Assembly: GCA_902782235.1 (NCBI GenBank)
Contig: CACZML010000013.1
Location: forward strand, 1-33,867
DNA from: Oscillospiraceae bacterium
Lineage (GTDB): Bacteria > Bacillota > Clostridia > Saccharofermentanales > Saccharofermentanaceae
Direction: 5' to 3'
DNA: 33,867 nt
The translations under genes were made by a program, and so were the position numbers. Below are positions 7,650-14,638 of this stretch, piece by piece (within the stretch, counting starts at the first letter, position 1; each line of letters begins with the position of its first letter). The notes under the pieces were generated by a model that did not search any database, was not told where the DNA came from, and saw nothing but the letters and a program-made list of their open reading frames with translations.

Positions 7650-8768
7650 TCAGATCTCGTACGGCTTGGGTTCTGTCCTGGTGTATCTGATTATCTCTTC
7701 CATTCTCGGGCGGTCAAGATAAGCGACAAGCGAGAATGCCTTTCCGGACTTGCCGGCACGTGCTGTACGACCGATCCTGTGAAGATAGAGTTCGTTCTCC
7801 TTCGGAATATCGTAATTGAATATCGCTTCGATATCGTCGACGTCGATTCCTCTTGCCACAACATCAGTTGCAACGAGCACGTCGAACTTATCCGCCCTGT
7901 ACTGGTCCATTACCTTATTTCTTGTGCCCTGGCCGATGTCGCCATGAAGCACCTTCGCGGATACTCCTGCGTGGGTAAGCATCTCGCCTACCTTTGAAGT
8001 CGTGGACTTTGTATTGCAGAAGACAATAGTTTTTCTTAAGTCTTCCTTTGCCATGATCCTGATGATCGCAGAAAGCTTATCCTTTTCGGGACATTCGACA
8101 ATGTACTGGTCGATATCGGGATGGTCTTCAGCCTTGGGCATGACGTCGATCTCAGCGGCATCAGCCATGAATTCCCAAGTGATGTTCTGGATCTCCCTGG
8201 GCATCGTGGCGGAGAATAATGCGATCTGCTTATCCTTCGGAGTCAGCGCCATTACTTTTCTAATATCATTAATAAAGCCCATCTTCAGCATCTCATCAGC
8301 TTCGTCTAAGACGAGCGTATAGATCTGGGAGATATCGACGAGCTTTCTTCCGACCATATCGATAAGGCGTCCGGGAGTTGCGACTACGACCTGGGGATTC
8401 TTCTGGATCCTCTCGGTCTGGAGGCGCATGCTCTGGCCTCCGATAAGAGCTGTTACCCTGAATCCCTTGATGTACTTGGCAAGACCCTTAAGCTCTGTCG
8501 TGATCTGAAGCGCCAGCTCTCTTGTCGGACAGAGGATCAATGCCTGGATGAACTTCGAATCCAGGTTAAGGTACTCCAATATCGGTATGCCGAAAGCAAA
8601 CGTCTTACCTGTTCCGGTAGGCGCTTTGGCAATGACGCTGATGTTGTCCATCATGAGGGGAATAGCCTTCTGCTGAATGGTCGTAGGCCTTTTTACGCCC
8701 ATCTTCTTCAGCGAATCCATTACCTCAGGTGACAGGTCCAGATCTGCAAATGTTATCTCTTCACTCAT
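7650..8768 (-). CDS. DEAD-box ATP-dependent RNA helicase
   Basis: A minimal two-domain RNA helicase of 372 residues with no C-terminal extension. All core motifs are present: the F/Q motif region before IQQKAIP, Walker A APTGTGKT, Ia PTRELALQ, Ib TPGRLID, motif II DEAD, motif III SAT, and in the second RecA domain the ATDVVARGIDV and HRIGRTARAG motifs. Such proteins remodel RNA in ribosome assembly or cold adaptation; the specific RNA cannot be assigned. The start is uncertain. I chose the ATG at 8766-8768 because the product then begins MSEEITFADLDL like its relatives. In-frame ATG at 8780 and TTG at 8798 are possible, and none has a strong ribosome site. Confidence 0.9.
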   Translation of the reverse strand: MSEEITFADLDLSPEVMDSLKKMGVKRPTTIQQKAIPLMMDNISVIAKAPTGTGKTFAFGIPILEYLNLDSKFIQALILCPTRELALQITTELKGLAKYIKGFRVTALIGGQSMRLQTERIQKNPQVVVATPGRLIDMVGRKLVDISQIYTLVLDEADEMLKMGFINDIRKVMALTPKDKQIALFSATMPREIQNITWEFMADAAEIDVMPKAEDHPDIDQYIVECPEKDKLSAIIRIMAKEDLRKTIVFCNTKSTTSKVGEMLTHAGVSAKVLHGDIGQGTRNKVMDQYRADKFDVLVATDVVARGIDVDDIEAIFNYDIPKENELYLHRIGRTARAGKSGKAFSLVAYLDRPRMEEIIRYTRTEPKPYEI

Positions 8769-8821
8769 AATTCCACTCATTTCTATATATCCCGCCAACT
8801 ATATCACAGATATACTCATAA

Positions 8822-8830
8822 TGGTATTAT
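8822..8830 (+). promoter_or_regulatory. Candidate extended -10 promoter for the deoB-deoC gene
   Basis: TGGTATTAT matches the extended -10 form (TG-n-hexamer) about 42 bases before the start codon. No -35 match is evident. Confidence 0.35.
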
Positions 8831-8871
8831 TGCTAAAGTAATATAAAAAACCTATTAAAGGAGTTCCTTTT

Positions 8872-10707
8872 ATGGCAAAACGCGTATTTCTCATTGTTTT
8901 GGACAGCTTCGGGATCGGCGGCGCACCTGATGCCGCAAAATTCGGAGACGAAGGCAGCAACACTCTGGCAGCCGTTCTCTCACATTCCAACGATGCTTTC
9001 CCTAACCTTGCGAAAATGGGACTCCTGGCAATAGACGGCGAGGACGATCCCAGGATCACAGCATATAAGAATGCCCAGGAATTCATCCCCTCACCCATCG
9101 GTTCTTACGCAAGAGTCCGTGAGGTATCAGCCGGCAAGGATTCCACTATCGGTCACTGGGAAATTGCAGGAATAATATCCGACAAGGCCCAGCCCACTTA
9201 TCCCGACGGCTTCCCTGATGATGTAATGAGAGCCCTCGAAAAGGCTACGGGCAAGGAATTCCTCTGCAACAAGCCTTACAGCGGCACAGATGTCATCCGC
9301 GACTTCGGCGAAGAGCACATGAAGACCGGCAAGCTCATCATCTATACATCCGCTGACAGCGTTCTCCAGATCGCAGCTCATGAAGAGGTCGTTCCTCTTG
9401 AAGAGCTTTACGAAGTCTGCAAAAAGGCCCGTGAAGTCATGTGCGGAGATCATGCGGTAGGAAGAGTGATCGCAAGACCCTTTGTAGGCGAGCCCGGCAA
9501 TTTCACAAGAACGGCTAACCGCCACGACTTCTCTCTTGCGGCACCGTCATCCACAATGCTCGACCTCTTAAAGAGCGAAGGTTATGACGTAATATCCGTA
9601 GGTAAGATCTATGACCTCTTTGCAGGAAGGGGCCTTACCGAATCCAATCCCACAAAGGGCAATACAGACGGCATCAACAAGACGATAGAGATCATGGATC
9701 GTGACTTTAACGGCCTGTGCTTTACCAACTTGGTCGACTTCGACATGAAGTACGGCCACAGGAATGATATCGAAGGCTACAATACCGCAATGCATGAATT
9801 CGATGATGCACTGGCCACCATCCTGGGCAAGCTCAGAGATGATGACCTCCTCATCATCACTGCAGATCACGGGTGCGACCCTTCCACCCCTTCAACTGAC
9901 CATTCAAGAGAGTGCATTCCGCTCCTGATCTACGGCGCAGGATACAGAACTCCCTGCAACATGGGCGAGCTCACAGGCTTTAATAATATAGCCGGAATCG
10001 TTCTGTCTTCACTGATGTCCAGAACTTATGCACATGATTTTGCACCTGAGGCAAATAAAAACACGCCTGATCCGTCAAACATTATGAGTTATGTTGATCT
10101 TACGAATCTCAAGACTGTTGCCACTGAAGATGATATTAAGGAACTGATCGAGAGAGCCGTTTCCCTTAAGACTGCATCCGTCTGCATTCAGCCCTGCTTC
10201 GTAAAAGATGCTGTCCGCTTCTCCAATGGAAGAGTCGCTGTCTGCACGGTAATAGGATTCCCCAACGGATATTCAACGACAGCAACTAAAGTCTTCGAAG
10301 CAACCGATGCCTGTGACAACGGGGCTTCCGAGATCGACATGGTTATCAACATCAACTTCGTTAAGTCAGGCAGATTCGATGAAGTATATGAGGAGATCAG
10401 GCTCATCGCAGAAGCTGTTCACTCCAAGGGCGCGATCCTCAAGGTAATCATCGAGACATGCGACCTCACAGAAGATGAGAAGATCCGTCTCTGCAGGATC
10501 GTAAGCGATGCAAAGGCTGATTTTATTAAGACTTCAACAGGTTTCGGCAGTGCAGGCGCCAAGGTCGAAGACATCGTTCTTATGAAGAATAACGTCAGCC
10601 CTGACGTCAGGATCAAAGCCGCAGGCGGTATCAGAACTGAGGACGCAGCCCGCGAAATGATCGCTAACGGCGCCAACAGGATCGGCGCATCCAAACTCGG
10701 AAACTGA
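8872..10707 (+). CDS. deoB-deoC: Bifunctional phosphopentomutase / deoxyribose-phosphate aldolase (DeoB-DeoC fusion)
   Basis: One uninterrupted 611-residue frame encodes two enzymes that act in sequence. DeoB interconverts (deoxy)ribose 1- and 5-phosphate; DeoC splits deoxyribose 5-phosphate into glyceraldehyde 3-phosphate and acetaldehyde. Residues 1 to about 395 are DeoB, with metal-binding LDSFGIGGAPD, LVDFDMKYGH and TADHG...TDHSRE blocks. The residue phosphorylated in Bacillus DeoB (threonine in KDT) is serine here (Ser91 in KDSTIGHW). Residues 405-611 are a complete DeoC, with the Schiff-base lysine in FIKTSTGFG (Lys553), the second lysine in IKAAGGIRT and the EIDMVIN aspartate. The junction is short, and the internal ATG at 10084 has no ribosome site, so DeoC should be made only as part of the fusion. 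The ATG at 8872 has a strong AAAGGAG site. No other nucleoside catabolism gene lies next to it. Confidence 0.94.
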   Translation: MAKRVFLIVLDSFGIGGAPDAAKFGDEGSNTLAAVLSHSNDAFPNLAKMGLLAIDGEDDPRITAYKNAQEFIPSPIGSYARVREVSAGKDSTIGHWEIAGIISDKAQPTYPDGFPDDVMRALEKATGKEFLCNKPYSGTDVIRDFGEEHMKTGKLIIYTSADSVLQIAAHEEVVPLEELYEVCKKAREVMCGDHAVGRVIARPFVGEPGNFTRTANRHDFSLAAPSSTMLDLLKSEGYDVISVGKIYDLFAGRGLTESNPTKGNTDGINKTIEIMDRDFNGLCFTNLVDFDMKYGHRNDIEGYNTAMHEFDDALATILGKLRDDDLLIITADHGCDPSTPSTDHSRECIPLLIYGAGYRTPCNMGELTGFNNIAGIVLSSLMSRTYAHDFAPEANKNTPDPSNIMSYVDLTNLKTVATEDDIKELIERAVSLKTASVCIQPCFVKDAVRFSNGRVAVCTVIGFPNGYSTTATKVFEATDACDNGASEIDMVININFVKSGRFDEVYEEIRLIAEAVHSKGAILKVIIETCDLTEDEKIRLCRIVSDAKADFIKTSTGFGSAGAKVEDIVLMKNNVSPDVRIKAAGGIRTEDAAREMIANGANRIGASKLGN

Positions 10708-10732
10708 ACAAAACAAATTTTTGTTCGTTTTT
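10706..10732 (+). terminator. Intrinsic terminator after deoB-deoC
   Basis: GAACAAAA (10706-10713) pairs with TTTTGTTC (10719-10726), followed by G and five T. The stem is AU-rich and overlaps the stop codon. A second small hairpin (CTAAAA/TTTTAG) follows at 10734-10750. Confidence 0.6.
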
Positions 10733-10774
10733 GGCTAAAATCGCATTTTAGTCCCATTAATAGAACATAAACCG

Positions 10775-10783
10775 TGATATAGT
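10775..10783 (+). promoter_or_regulatory. Candidate extended -10 promoter for the small membrane protein
   Basis: TGATATAGT has the TG-n-hexamer form, with no clear -35. If used, transcription would begin near 10790. Confidence 0.4.
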
Positions 10784-10819
10784 ACCTCCAACAAAGAACA
10801 TACGATCTTTTTGGAGGTA
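10783..10819 (+). promoter_or_regulatory. Inverted repeat masking the ribosome binding site
   Basis: TACCTCCAA (10783-10791) is the perfect complement of TTGGAGGTA (10811-10819), which contains the GGAGG ribosome site of the next gene. Inside it AAAGA (10793-10797) pairs with TCTTT (10806-10810), leaving an 8-base loop and one bulged C. In RNA this 14-bp stem would hide the ribosome site. It only forms if transcription starts upstream of about 10783, which conflicts with the candidate -10 above. Confidence 0.5.
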
Positions 10820-10825
10820 TTAATT

Positions 10826-11104
10826 ATGTCACCGTTTGATATGCTTCTCTTCTTCTTTTTCATCCTCGTTACCATCAAGGCTGCAACTTCCTGCATTGAT
10901 TACTGGAGAGATATCGACGACGAACTCGCTGAAGCTTCCGCTCCTCACAGAACTGCAACCAGAGCTACCCTCTCCAGGACAGTAAGGACAGGAAGACCTT
11001 CTTCCGTACGTGTCACACCTATCAAGCGCGTGGACGCTCCTGCCAGAGTATATGCCCGTTCTAATAACCGTCAGAATAATTTGAAGGATAAGGGTGCCGC
11101 ATAA
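10826..11104 (+). CDS. Small membrane-anchored basic protein, unknown function
   Basis: A 92-residue protein. I use the ATG at 10826 because GGAGG at 10813-10817 sits nine bases before it; the upstream in-frame TTG at 10811 overlaps that site and is not credible. Residues 4-22 form one hydrophobic, phenylalanine-rich segment (LLFFFFILVTI), followed by a short acidic stretch (DIDDELAE) and a long Ser/Thr/Arg-rich tail that is probably disordered and basic. No family recognised. Topology suggests a single N-terminal anchor with the basic tail in the cytoplasm, where it could contact nucleic acid or membrane lipid; this is speculative. It is a single-gene unit with its own leader. Confidence 0.7.
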   Translation: MSPFDMLLFFFFILVTIKAATSCIDYWRDIDDELAEASAPHRTATRATLSRTVRTGRPSSVRVTPIKRVDAPARVYARSNNRQNNLKDKGAA

Positions 11105-11210
11105 ACCGACCAAAGACAGCAAACCCACAATCCGTTTTTTCTCCGTAAAGGGACTTATCCGGCCTTGCTCTTAACAACCGTTCTTCCGTACCACACCTCA
11201 ACAAAAGCAA

Positions 11211-11230
11211 GGCCGGGATATCTCCCGGCC
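11211..11230 (-). terminator. Terminator hairpin after the GGDEF gene
   Basis: GGCCGGGA (11211-11218) pairs with TCCCGGCC (11223-11230) around a four-base loop. On the minus strand it is followed by a T-rich stretch (TTGCTTTTGTTG). It lies 31 bases past the stop of the GGDEF gene. Part of it can instead pair with 11159-11169. Confidence 0.55.
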
Positions 11231-11260
11231 CTGACAATTGATTCCGTTATTATTCCGATA

Positions 11261-12199
11261 TCAGAATGATACCTTGTTCTTTCCTTCTCTCTTGGACTTG
11301 TTGAGCTTTCTTTCAGCTCTGGATAAGAGGTCGGACAGATCAGGCTCACTGTTGTCGAACATTGCAAGACCTGCTGAGATAGTTACTGTCTCTCTTCTGC
11401 CATCAAGGATAACAGGCTCGCTTGCGATCTGCTCAACAAGCTTTTTGGCCATGCCGATAGCAGAGATCTTCTCTGTATCGAGAAGTACGATAGCAAACTC
11501 ATCACCGCCGGTTCTGAAGCATGTATCTTCTGTTCTGACGTTTGCCATGCAGGATTCGGCAATGCTTCTTAAGACGATATCACCGTTCTGCTGGCCGTTC
11601 TGATCGTTAACGTGAGTCATGTCATCCACGTCGATTACCACGAGCGCGAATGTGCTTCCGTCAGATCTCTTCTCATAGAGGCTCGCATACTTTTCGAGTG
11701 TCTCATAGAAATAGCGTCTGTTATAAAGTCCGCTCAAGTCATCGACACGTGCCAGGAGCTCTAACTTGTGATTAGAACGCTCAAGCTCTAATTCGAGCAT
11801 CTTCTGATCTGTGATGTCACGGCTGATGCCCCATGTTCCCACGATCTGATTATTCTTGTCGTAAAGGGGATATTTGGATGCACTGTAGTACTTGATGGTA
11901 TCTTCATCAAGCGGGAGTGCTTCCTCAAAATTAAGGACAGGCTTGCCGGTCCTCATGATCTCTAATTCGAGTTCTCTTGCCTTATCTGCGAATTCAGCAG
12001 GGAAGAAATCCCTGTCTGTCTTGCCGACCAGTTCGTTCGGATCTTCGATACCGAACTGCATAGCATGCGTCTTGTTGTTCCAGATAAATCTTGAGTTCTT
12101 ATCCTTGAAATAAATGGTATCCTTTCCGTCTCTTTTGATCGTTTCTATTACGAGATCGTCGTTAATCTGCAAATCTTCCCAAAAACTTCTTTTTGCCAT
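11261..12199 (-). CDS. PAS-GGDEF diguanylate cyclase
   Basis: A 312-residue cytoplasmic protein without membrane segments. Residues about 20-135 form a PAS/PAC sensor domain (FKDKNSRFIWNN, GKTDRDFFP, GTWGISRDITD). After a short helical linker comes a GGDEF domain, about 148-312, with DDLSGLYNRRYF and the intact active-site motif TGGDEF. The product-inhibition I-site RxxD is also present (RTED, five residues before GGDEF). It should make cyclic di-GMP and be feedback inhibited; the signal sensed by PAS is unknown. The ATG has AAGGAG at good spacing. It lies 35 bases downstream of the saccharopine dehydrogenase-like gene on the same strand and may share its transcript. Confidence 0.92.
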   Translation of the reverse strand: MAKRSFWEDLQINDDLVIETIKRDGKDTIYFKDKNSRFIWNNKTHAMQFGIEDPNELVGKTDRDFFPAEFADKARELELEIMRTGKPVLNFEEALPLDEDTIKYYSASKYPLYDKNNQIVGTWGISRDITDQKMLELELERSNHKLELLARVDDLSGLYNRRYFYETLEKYASLYEKRSDGSTFALVVIDVDDMTHVNDQNGQQNGDIVLRSIAESCMANVRTEDTCFRTGGDEFAIVLLDTEKISAIGMAKKLVEQIASEPVILDGRRETVTISAGLAMFDNSEPDLSDLLSRAERKLNKSKREGKNKVSF

Positions 12200-12234
12200 T
12201 TATTTCTCCTTGGTTCGCGGGGTAAGGAAAGCTT

Positions 12235-13509
12235 TTAATTGAAGCGCTTTCCTTCTCCCTCTCTTATTTCAATGCCTTCCATTACAAAGGCCTCATAATA
12301 TGAATTGCAATCGAATGCAGCAGGGGTAAATACGCCCGGCTTCTTCCACTTGTCCTTGCACATGAGCTTAACACCTGCGATGAGAGCTGATCCCTTCAAG
12401 TATTCGAAAGCGCTGTTGTAGTTCTTCTCATAGCACTCGTCGTTGTCGCCCTTGATGACATAAGACTTTGTGACTTCCTTATCTTCCTTCTTGCTCTGTC
12501 CGGTGATGTAGATCTCAAAGGAAGCCATGCCCTTTGCCTTCTCTTCCTCGTCCTTGTCGGTGTCGAGGTCAGCCTGCTTCGGAAGCATGGCTGCGATAAG
12601 GTCGATTGGAGCAACCTCCACATTGTTGACCTTTACGGGCACTGTTGATAAGAGTCCCATCTCCTTGAGGAAATCGATCTTCTTCTGAGGAGGTATATGT
12701 TCCTTGGGCGGTTTCTTTCCAAGCTTGAAGTATCTTACGCTGATCGCATCAGGGAACTCCTTGAGAAGATCCGTGAGCATCGGGCTGGAAGAAAGATAAA
12801 CCTTGCTTCCGCCGTCAGACTTTCCTTCGATGGAAAGCGGATCAGCTTCAACAACCTTACCCTTATCGATATAGAAGACCTTCCTGTCGTTGGTGGCTTT
12901 CTTTATCGGAATGAGCGGAGGCTTGATGTCCTCTGAATAAAGATTCTCATCGATATCTTTCTTCTTGCTCTTTGTTGTTTCCTTCTGTTCGCCGGAAACG
13001 GCAATGATATCGATGCTGTCGATCTTCTTGAAATGATAAAGACCGGCATGTCTTATGATCGTATTGGCAACACCGGGAACAAGTCCGGCACCGCAGACTG
13101 CCGTATTGCAGTTATTCTGGAAATCCTTAAACTTCTCGAACTGCTTCGAAAGAAGTGAGATCGGCGACGGAAAATCCGGCACGCCGAAAAGTGTTGCGTC
13201 GATATAATCAGCTTTTGCTTTAATTGCAAGATCCATAGCAGGAAGTGCAAGCTCAGCAGGCAGGAGATTTACGACCATATCAGGCGCAAAGATCCTTACC
13301 ATCATCATGGCGCCCTCGACATTATTCATGTCGATTCCTGCTGTTGTGACTCTGACGCCCATGCTTAATGCAAGCTCTCTGAGCTCATCACAATCTTCCT
13401 TGTTGCGGGAAGCAAGACAGATGCCTGAAACATAAGACTGGTATTTGCAAAGTTCAATGAGCAAACGCTTTGTTAATTCATTGCAACCGAGAATTAATAC
13501 CCTCTTCAT
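12235..13509 (-). CDS. Saccharopine dehydrogenase-like NAD(P)-binding protein
   Basis: A 424-residue protein with the layout of the saccharopine dehydrogenase/carboxynorspermidine synthase superfamily: an N-terminal Rossmann strand, NLLPAELALPAMDLAI, the YIDATLFG segment, and the family signature around CGAGLVPGVANTI. The nucleotide loop is atypical, reading ILGCNELTKRLL with the usual glycine pattern partly lost, so cofactor binding may be altered. A charged stretch (about residues 165-180) and another Lys/Asp-rich stretch (about 315-330) look like surface insertions. Substrate unknown; related enzymes act on lysine or polyamine precursors. The ATG has GGGAGGAT just upstream and a good promoter at 13548-13576. 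Confidence 0.8.
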   Translation of the reverse strand: MKRVLILGCNELTKRLLIELCKYQSYVSGICLASRNKEDCDELRELALSMGVRVTTAGIDMNNVEGAMMMVRIFAPDMVVNLLPAELALPAMDLAIKAKADYIDATLFGVPDFPSPISLLSKQFEKFKDFQNNCNTAVCGAGLVPGVANTIIRHAGLYHFKKIDSIDIIAVSGEQKETTKSKKKDIDENLYSEDIKPPLIPIKKATNDRKVFYIDKGKVVEADPLSIEGKSDGGSKVYLSSSPMLTDLLKEFPDAISVRYFKLGKKPPKEHIPPQKKIDFLKEMGLLSTVPVKVNNVEVAPIDLIAAMLPKQADLDTDKDEEEKAKGMASFEIYITGQSKKEDKEVTKSYVIKGDNDECYEKNYNSAFEYLKGSALIAGVKLMCKDKWKKPGVFTPAAFDCNSYYEAFVMEGIEIREGEGKRFN

Positions 13510-13547
13510 AGATCCTCCCCAAGACCGTTAACCAAAATTCTAAAAAT

Positions 13548-13576
13548 ATTATATTTAAAAAAATACCAATGAGCAA
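13548..13576 (-). promoter_or_regulatory. Sigma-A type promoter for the saccharopine dehydrogenase-like gene
   Basis: On the minus strand TTGCTC (13571-13576) is followed after exactly 17 bases by a perfect TATAAT (13548-13553), about 39 bases before the start codon. Confidence 0.55.
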
Positions 13577-13674
13577 ACGAAAAATACACAAAATTTAGGA
13601 GTTTTTGTGCATATACCTTGCACCCTTTCATAGCGTAAGATACCGTTATCCAAACTATTACAAAGGAGATTGTT

Positions 13675-14505
13675 ATGAAGACAATTAACAAAATCGCTGC
13701 AGCTTTCCTTTCCGCAGCTCTTTTGCTCGGAATGACATCTTGCGGCGCAGCTAAGAAGAACCTCAAGATCCTTGACACAGCTTACGCAGTTGAAGATTAT
13801 GCTATGGCTATCAGCAAGGAGAACGAAGGTCTCAAGGCTGCTATCGACCAGGCACTTAAGGAACTTACAGATGACGGCACGATTCCTTCCATCATCGAGA
13901 AGTACATTCCTTCCGGCAAGACAGTTGAGAAGAAGGAGTCCGTTAAGGGCGAATATCCTGAGTTCACAACAATCGAAGCAGGCAAGCTCATCATGGCTAC
14001 AAACGCTTTCTTCCAGCCCTATGAGTATCACGAAGGCGACGCTATCGTAGGTATCGACCCTGAGATCGCTAAGGCAGTAGCTGACAAGCTCGGTCTTGAG
14101 CTCGTAATCGAGGACGTTGAGTTCGATTCCATCATCGCAGGCGTTCAGGCTGGTAAGTACGACATCGGATGCGCAGGCATGACAGTTACAGAAGACAGAC
14201 TTAAGTCCGTTAACTTCTCCACACCTTATGCTACAGGCGTTCAGTCCGTTATCGTTGTTGAAGGTTCCGAGATCACTGACGTAGATAAGCTCCTTGCTGG
14301 CAACTACAAGGTTGGTGTTCAGACAGGTACAACAGGCGACATCTATATGTCCGGTTCTCCTGAGGACGGTGGTGTAGGTGAAGACAGAGTTGAGCGTTTC
14401 GCAAAGGGTAACGATGCAGTCATCGCTCTCCAGTCCGGCAAGATCGATGCAGTAGTTATCGACAACGAGCCTGCTAAGGCATTCGTTGCTGCAGCAAACA
14501 AGTAA
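13675..14505 (+). CDS. Amino acid ABC transporter binding lipoprotein, circularly permuted
   Basis: Extracellular solute-binding protein of the HisJ-like family (SBP_bac_3), 276 residues. Residues 1-23 are a lipoprotein signal ending in MTSC. What follows is out of normal order. Residues about 29-81 (LKILDTAYAVEDYAMAI ... IIEKYIPSG) correspond to the segment that normally ends this family. Residues 82-102 are a polar linker. From residue 103 (GKLIMATNAFFQPYEY) the canonical N-terminus begins and runs through DIGCAGMTVTEDR, NFSTPYATG, VGVQTGTTGD and DAVVIDNEPAKAF. The protein stops right after AAANK, exactly where the relocated segment would normally start. All ligand-contact blocks (TEDR arginine, TGTT, DNEP) are present, so it is probably functional. 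The ATG has AAGGAG upstream. Permease and ATPase genes follow. Confidence 0.9.
   Translation: MKTINKIAAAFLSAALLLGMTSCGAAKKNLKILDTAYAVEDYAMAISKENEGLKAAIDQALKELTDDGTIPSIIEKYIPSGKTVEKKESVKGEYPEFTTIEAGKLIMATNAFFQPYEYHEGDAIVGIDPEIAKAVADKLGLELVIEDVEFDSIIAGVQAGKYDIGCAGMTVTEDRLKSVNFSTPYATGVQSVIVVEGSEITDVDKLLAGNYKVGVQTGTTGDIYMSGSPEDGGVGEDRVERFAKGNDAVIALQSGKIDAVVIDNEPAKAFVAAANK
13759..13917 (+). other. Relocated C-terminal segment within the binding protein
   Basis: These bases encode residues 29-81, which match the last portion of ordinary amino acid binding proteins (strand KILD, the YAMAI strand, and the helices ending DDGTIPSIIEKYI). Downstream of the stop at 14505 there is no second copy or remnant of this segment. 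Confidence 0.85.
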
Positions 14506-14541
14506 TCACCATTACTTAGAGTTTAGTAACAAAACAATCAA

Positions 14542-14576
14542 AAAGAGCGGAAATATGGTCTGTATTTCCGCTCTTT
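14542..14576 (+). terminator. Strong hairpin between binding protein and permease
   Basis: A perfect 14-bp stem (14542-14555 with 14563-14576) with a 7-base loop, followed by a weak T-rich stretch. Its place after the binding protein gene suggests partial termination or 3' end protection, making the binding protein more abundant than the membrane components. Confidence 0.6.
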
Positions 14577-14638
14577 CTGTATTTATAATAAAAGATGTTT
14601 TTCTAACGGATCAACAATTAACAATTGAGGATAATCAA

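Noticed and set aside
7643..7656. Perfect 14-bp palindrome GATCTGATCAGATC between trkH and the helicase gene
   Set aside because: It covers the helicase stop codon, has no T run and is too short a loopless palindrome for a terminator; probably chance.
10811..10825. TTG start five codons upstream for the small membrane protein
   Set aside because: The TTG is part of the GGAGG ribosome site that serves the ATG at 10826.
12226..12252. Hairpin GGAAAGC/GCTTTCC between the dehydrogenase-like and GGDEF genes
   Set aside because: No T run on the minus strand and it overlaps coding sequence; too weak to call a terminator, so the genes may still be co-transcribed.
13587..13623. Small inverted repeats (CACAAAA/TTTTGTG and GTGCA/TGCAC) upstream of the binding protein gene
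   Set aside because: Possible operator or leader structure, but arms are short and match no motif or riboswitch that I can name.
13675..14505. Idea that the binding protein is simply truncated
   Set aside because: The missing C-terminal segment is present at the N-terminus in frame, so the domain is complete but reordered.
14486..14638. Upstream extension of the permease gene
   Set aside because: It overlaps the binding protein stop and the 14-bp hairpin, encodes no plausible permease sequence, and the ATG at 14639 has its own GAGG site.
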